From the NCBI RefSeq assembly GCF_000317895.1, contig NC_019567.1:3596001-3660000 (forward strand): 64,000 nt of DNA, written 5' to 3'. The DNA comes from Bdellovibrio bacteriovorus str. Tiberius (lineage in GTDB: Bacteria; Bdellovibrionota; Bdellovibrionia; Bdellovibrionales; Bdellovibrionaceae). Shown in pieces: positions 60,044 to 64,000 of the stretch (position 1 is the stretch's first letter; each line of letters begins with the position of its first letter). Made by a program: the position numbers and the translations under genes. The notes beneath the pieces were generated by a model. The model was given only the letters and a program-made list of their open reading frames with translations. It made no database searches and was not told the DNA's origin.

Positions 60044-60580
60044 ATGCAAGTGCAGGACGTTGTATGGGAATCCCTCAAAGGGGTCGGATTCGAGCATCTG
60101 GTGCTTAAAACAGCCGGAGAAAACATCTTCGCGGATTCCCTATTGGTCTATCCCGATTCTTCAGGAAAACTTCAGCGCATCAAATACAGCATCACCATGG
60201 ATGATTCCTACAGCGTTCAGAATTTTCACGTGCAGTCCCTGACCCATCCCAATCAGAAAGTCGGAGTTTCCGACCTGGTGGATTCCCTGTTTGTGGATAT
60301 TTTCCCGTCGCCATTCACCAACACCCTGCCAATTCAGTGGATGCGCTCGCAGTTTCTGCAAGTGTACGAAATCGAAGTGACCTGGGTCGATGCTTTGCAG
60401 TTTAAAACCAAAAAAGCCAGCCAGCGCTATACGGAGCTGAAAAACACGCCCGAACAAAGTGTTTACCGCTTTGAATCCATCGACGCCAAAACAAAAGAGG
60501 TCCACTTCAGCGCGGACCTCACGGTGGACAAAGACTGTCTGGTGCTGGAATACCCCGGCTATTTCCGTCGCCGACTGTAA
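60044..60580 (+). CDS. Putative glycolipid-binding family protein (PF06475-like)
   Basis: A 178-residue protein with the family ending SPFTNTLPIQWM and the W-x-x-x-x-x-x-G-x-E-H pattern near the start. I chose ATG 60044, preceded by GAGGTGG; the frame is open back to 59909 but that part overlaps the kinase promoter region. The family is named for a proposed glycolipid-binding fold; its true function is uncertain. Confidence 0.8.
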   Translation: MQVQDVVWESLKGVGFEHLVLKTAGENIFADSLLVYPDSSGKLQRIKYSITMDDSYSVQNFHVQSLTHPNQKVGVSDLVDSLFVDIFPSPFTNTLPIQWMRSQFLQVYEIEVTWVDALQFKTKKASQRYTELKNTPEQSVYRFESIDAKTKEVHFSADLTVDKDCLVLEYPGYFRRRL

Positions 60581-60602
60581 TCCCCACACCAAAGCCCAGT
60601 GA

Positions 60603-61229
60603 CTATTTCAAATTCGGAACCGAGTCATAGCGAACGGACAGATATTGGGTCACGTTGCCTTCGGTTTTAATCAGCATCAGTTCATACTCGGTGTGAGTCT
60701 TCTGATAGATCTTATACTGTGCCCCGCTGCTTTTGATCCAGCCTTCCAGGCTTTCACCCCCACGCAGACCCGCGGTTTTCAAATTCCAGAATGAAAAACG
60801 CTGGGCATCCGTCAGCAACTGGAACTGCCACAAGCTTTGCCCCACGCGGCTTTCCTTGTGGGTGTCGATCAATGTGGGCGCCATCAATGAAAACCTCTGG
60901 CTAAGGTCCTGAGCCGTGCTGCCACAAAGGACTTTAGCAGGCGTCGCGGGAGCCTTCATAAAGGACTGATACCCATGCATGCGCAGATTTTCCGCGTCAG
61001 CCTTGCCTTCCACATAATATTCCACATCCCGGGCCACCAAAACCGTCTCTGGCAGGTGTTTCAGGGAACCCACGAACTCGCTGCGGATCTCGGTCAGGAA
61101 GTCAGGACGGTTCTCGCAAGGTTGCGAAGTTGAAAACTGCGGGCGCAGCAGCTTTCCGGGCGGATCGCGCTTGAGGGCAAACGAGGTTGTTGAGATCAAC
61201 ACTAGAAGTAAAAAGCCAGATGTCTTCAT
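60603..61229 (-). CDS. Exported protein of unknown function
   Basis: A 208-residue protein with signal peptide SGFLLLVLISTTSFA. It has two cysteines (QPCENRP and VLCGST) and a mixed alpha/beta pattern. The last part (YKIYQKTHTEYELMLIKTEG) looks like a small beta sheet. AAGGGG precedes ATG. Family not recognised. It is convergent with the glycolipid-binding gene. Confidence 0.75.
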   Translation of the reverse strand: MKTSGFLLLVLISTTSFALKRDPPGKLLRPQFSTSQPCENRPDFLTEIRSEFVGSLKHLPETVLVARDVEYYVEGKADAENLRMHGYQSFMKAPATPAKVLCGSTAQDLSQRFSLMAPTLIDTHKESRVGQSLWQFQLLTDAQRFSFWNLKTAGLRGGESLEGWIKSSGAQYKIYQKTHTEYELMLIKTEGNVTQYLSVRYDSVPNLK

Positions 61230-61353
61230 GAAGTCCCCTTATTATGTCCAGTCTAGTATTCGGAAGAACTTTTTTAGGGCTTAATATTAAAGTGCAGGCC
61301 TGGCTTGCCGATATGAAGAGTGTCTCATTTTTCTACAAGGAGTGTGGAATCTC

Positions 61354-63210
61354 ATGACGATGAAACATAGCGGCGCGAGAAAGTTACAACAAGTGACGAA
61401 CTTTTATTCGTCCTTTGATCAGCTCAACGGCGTGCATCCTTGGATGGAAGCAGTAAAAGACGGCTTTGTATCTTATAAAGTGCGTGAACTGCAAACTGGC
61501 AAAGTCGCCTACTTCAATTTCATTCTCGCGAAAGAAATGGGACTGATCCCTTCCGACCATCCTCATCAAATGACGGATGATCTTCAGGAAAAACTGATTC
61601 AGACTTTCTCTCTGCAAATCATCAATGAATATGACGAAATCACTCATCGTCGCATTGATCCTGAAACCATCCGACCTCATGAATACATGGCCACCCGCTA
61701 TCTGCAACTGCAACACTCCAACAAACAGGGTAAAACCTCGGGCGATGGTCGCGGCATCTGGAATGGAACCGTCTATCATCGTGGCACGACTTGGGATGTT
61801 TCAAGTCGCGGCACGGGTGTGACTTGCCTGGCTCCAGGAGCGGTAGCCGCTCAAAAGCCGCTAAAAACCGGAGGCACTGAATTCGGCTATGGCTGCGGCC
61901 TGGCTGAAATCGATGAACTGCTGGGAGCTTCGATCCTGGCGGAAGTGATGCACCTTCAAGGTGTGCGCACCGAGCGCATGTTGTGTGTGATTGATCTGGG
62001 TAAAGGTTACGGCATTGGCGTGCGCGCGGCCCAGAACCTGATCCGCCCGGCCCACCTGTTCCTTTATCTGAAACAAGAACGCCTGGATAATCTGAAATCT
62101 GCCACGGACTATCTGATCGACCGTCAGGTGATGAACAAAGCCTGGGACATCAAATCCAAAGGCAACGCGAAGTACGATGAAATGCTGCATGAAGTGTCCA
62201 AGGCTTTCGGTGAATTCACCGCCCTGCTGGATACGGACTATATCTTTGCCTGGCTTGACTGGGACGGCGACAACGTACTGGCCGACGCCGGCATTATCGA
62301 CTATGGCAGCGTTCGTCAGTTCGGTATCCGCCATGACAAATACCGCTATGATGACGTGGAAAGATTCTCGACCAATCTGAACGAGCAAAAACAAAAAGCC
62401 CGTCTGATTGTGCAGGTCTTCGCGCAAATGGTGGACTACCTTAAAACCAAAAAGAAAAAGCCCCTTCGTGATTTTGCCCACCACTCGGCGGTGCAAAACT
62501 TCAACAAGGTTTTCGACAGCAAACGCGCGGAACGACTTCTTTATCGCATGGGCTTTAACGAAACTCAGCGCAGCCACATTCTGGCCAAAGACGGTCTGTT
62601 TGCCCGCTTTGACAAAGAATATTCCTTCTTTGAAAGATGCAAAGTCAGCGGCAACACCGAAAAAGTCGCCGATGGCGTGAATCACCCGGCACTTTACAAT
62701 ATGCGCACCTTGATGAAGGACTATCCAAAGTTCCTTCAGGAAAGCCCGCTGCCATTTGAAAAACGCTGGATGACTGAAAACAGCTTCTTTAAGACCGTGC
62801 TTTCCGGTTTTGCCAAAACCCGCGACGCCCGCATGGGCGAAAAACAGCGCCGTCATATTGAAAACTTCCAGTCCATTTACCGTGAACTGGTGCAGACGGC
62901 AGCAGGCAAAAACAAGCCTGAGCATATTCTGAAAGGCATTTCAGACCGCGCCGAAAAGCTAAATTCTGAAAAACGTATCACCGGCAACGCCCTGATCGAG
63001 ATGGTTGAAGAAATCATCACCGAAAAGAAAAAAGGCCTTAGCATGGAGCAGATTCAGAAGATCATCGACAAGCTGGTCTTTGAACAAAACGGCATGCCGG
63101 AAATTCCAACCGGCCGTTTCTATCGGGAGCTGCAACAGACCCCGGCGGTCAAAATGGATCTTTACGCCCGACTGCTCAGTCTGGTGGAAGAACACAAGGA
63201 ATCCATCTAA
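61354..63210 (+). CDS. Divergent SelO/YdiU-like pseudokinase-fold protein
   Basis: A 618-residue cytoplasmic protein. SelO enzymes transfer AMP to proteins. Matching landmarks, in order: TSGDGRGIWNGTVYHRG (SelO GDGRA region), TTWDVSSRGTGVTCLAPGA (where SelO has LKG-G-TPYSR), LGASILAEVMHLQGVRTERM (SEAM--LGIPTTRAL), and LDWDGDNVLADAGIIDYGS (NTDN---TIDYG, the metal site). The C-terminal 250 residues are helical and unlike SelO. ATG 61354 lies 11 bases after AAGGAG. Similarity is judged by eye, so enzymatic activity is an inference. Confidence 0.65.
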   Translation: MTMKHSGARKLQQVTNFYSSFDQLNGVHPWMEAVKDGFVSYKVRELQTGKVAYFNFILAKEMGLIPSDHPHQMTDDLQEKLIQTFSLQIINEYDEITHRRIDPETIRPHEYMATRYLQLQHSNKQGKTSGDGRGIWNGTVYHRGTTWDVSSRGTGVTCLAPGAVAAQKPLKTGGTEFGYGCGLAEIDELLGASILAEVMHLQGVRTERMLCVIDLGKGYGIGVRAAQNLIRPAHLFLYLKQERLDNLKSATDYLIDRQVMNKAWDIKSKGNAKYDEMLHEVSKAFGEFTALLDTDYIFAWLDWDGDNVLADAGIIDYGSVRQFGIRHDKYRYDDVERFSTNLNEQKQKARLIVQVFAQMVDYLKTKKKKPLRDFAHHSAVQNFNKVFDSKRAERLLYRMGFNETQRSHILAKDGLFARFDKEYSFFERCKVSGNTEKVADGVNHPALYNMRTLMKDYPKFLQESPLPFEKRWMTENSFFKTVLSGFAKTRDARMGEKQRRHIENFQSIYRELVQTAAGKNKPEHILKGISDRAEKLNSEKRITGNALIEMVEEIITEKKKGLSMEQIQKIIDKLVFEQNGMPEIPTGRFYRELQQTPAVKMDLYARLLSLVEEHKESI

Positions 63211-63213
63211 AAC

Positions 63214-63242
63214 AAAAAGGCACCCGACCGGGTGCCTTTTTT
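63214..63242. terminator. Bidirectional terminator
   Basis: AAAAAGGCACCCG pairs with CGGGTGCCTTTTT around AC, between convergent genes. Confidence 0.92.
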
Positions 63243-63885
63243 AATTCTTTCTTAAGTCAGAAAGCTGGTCACGAACCCAGCGTCTAATAATGGGATACTC
63301 TTCGTCTTTCAGAGAGTGGTCTTTGTCCATCTCGACCCATTCCACTTTCAAACCGGCATCTTTCAGTTTATCGACGCCATACTTTGTCTCTTCCAGAGGC
63401 AAAATATCATCCTGATGACCGTGCGTGAAAAGCCACGGGGTTTTCTTCGCATCCAACGAAAGGTTGTTTCTCCAGCGGGGATAGAAATTAAAATAGCCGC
63501 TGATTCCGACCACACCAGCCAGCTTCTTGGGATAATTCAAACCCACATCCGCACTGATCAAACAGCCCTGGGAAAAACCAAACAGGAAGATCTTTTTGCT
63601 GTCCCAGCCCTGATTTTCCAGATCATTCAAAAGATCAAAAAGTTTTTCGCGGATCTTCATCACGCCATTGGCCTGATACGGAGGCTCCCCGTACCACGTG
63701 TAACCATCCAGAAACTTGCGGGGCGCGTTCAGCAGCAAATAGTTCATTTCCGGCAGATTCATTTCCTCATCAAAGGAAAAGAACGGCTTGATACTGTCAC
63801 CACGACCGTGCAGAACGATCATCAGATATTCAGATTTTCTTTTTGCCGGAATAAACTTGTTCTTAAAAAGTGTCGTCGTAATCAT
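63241..63885 (-). CDS. Phospholipase/carboxylesterase-type alpha/beta hydrolase
   Basis: A 214-residue serine hydrolase of the YpfH/carboxylesterase group. VLHGRGDS forms the oxyanion region, GFSQGCLIS the nucleophile elbow, HGHQDDILPLE the acidic residue and KDHSLKDEE the catalytic His. No signal peptide. Its ATG overlaps the stop of the upstream gene (ATGA). Substrate unknown. Confidence 0.88.
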   Translation of the reverse strand: MITTTLFKNKFIPAKRKSEYLMIVLHGRGDSIKPFFSFDEEMNLPEMNYLLLNAPRKFLDGYTWYGEPPYQANGVMKIREKLFDLLNDLENQGWDSKKIFLFGFSQGCLISADVGLNYPKKLAGVVGISGYFNFYPRWRNNLSLDAKKTPWLFTHGHQDDILPLEETKYGVDKLKDAGLKVEWVEMDKDHSLKDEEYPIIRRWVRDQLSDLRKN

Positions 63886-64000
63886 AGCCCCGCCCTCGCC
63901 ACAGCCTTTGTACAGAAAAGAACCTGACGAGCTTTTGTCAGTTGTAAATCATCAGAGGAAACACCGTCTTCCAGATCCAGACATTCGCTGCTGGACATGG
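63882..64000 (-). CDS. C-terminal fragment of an unidentified protein
   Basis: The minus strand is open from the window edge and ends TKARQVLFCTKAVARAGL, then TGA that overlaps the next ATG. The 4-base overlap with the esterase supports a real coupled gene. An ATG near the edge could be internal. Too little is visible to name it. Confidence 0.45.
   Translation of the reverse strand, partial: MSSSECLDLEDGVSSDDLQLTKARQVLFCTKAVARAGL

Overview
The window reads as a chromosomal segment of a Bdellovibrio-like predatory bacterium. Genes are densely packed on both strands. Many products are exported proteases, nucleases and lipoproteins. The lexA promoter carries a TTAC-N3-GTAA palindrome, the operator type known for Bdellovibrio LexA. 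The species assignment is an inference from gene content, not from an alignment. I saw no rRNA, tRNA, CRISPR array, transposase or integrase.

Layout. 0-5 kb: chemotaxis genes cheB-cheR-cheA (minus) and divergent cheW. 5-11 kb: a small exported protein, transketolase, then adenosine deaminase, a DUF6624-like protein and gamma-glutamyltransferase. 11.1-11.9 kb: an 800-base stretch holding two small genes, a Fur-box-like site and a palindromic repeat. 11.9-14.6 kb: a proline iminopeptidase-like hydrolase and two trypsin-like lipoproteins. 14.6-27.2 kb: chorismate and menaquinone synthesis (menH-menD-menF, aroF-menG, menB, aroC, a fused aroK-aroD-aroE, aroA, aroB), interrupted by a serine protease joined to a predicted outer-membrane barrel. 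The order aroB-aroA-aroK-aroD-aroE equals the domain order of the eukaryotic AROM protein.

27-32 kb: envelope proteins, ung, and a RelA/SpoT-type synthetase lying between two copies of a 91-base direct repeat made of a gene 3' end plus the next gene's ribosome binding site. This looks like a small insertion. 32-40.4 kb: AT-richer DNA with two large exported proteins and an exported Rhs/YD-repeat protein followed by a small two-helix membrane protein, probably its immunity partner. 41-52 kb: endonuclease I, an M14 carboxypeptidase, a lone secretin N-domain protein, lexA, pirin/LysR, fRMsr, a DksA-like protein, TetR and a penicillin-binding transpeptidase.

52.8-53.6 kb is the most unusual stretch. 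It has two copies, in opposite orientations, of a roughly 135-base element with a conserved core but different outer stems that still pair. Between them lie a 15-bp perfect hairpin and a 39-codon reading frame for an amphipathic peptide behind a perfect Shine-Dalgarno. A similar small hydrophobic peptide is encoded at 11.1 kb. 53.6-64 kb: fxsA, exonuclease III, peroxiredoxin with a putative ATP-grasp protein, a PilZ-like response regulator with a hybrid histidine kinase, a glycolipid-binding-family protein, a divergent SelO-like protein and a carboxylesterase.
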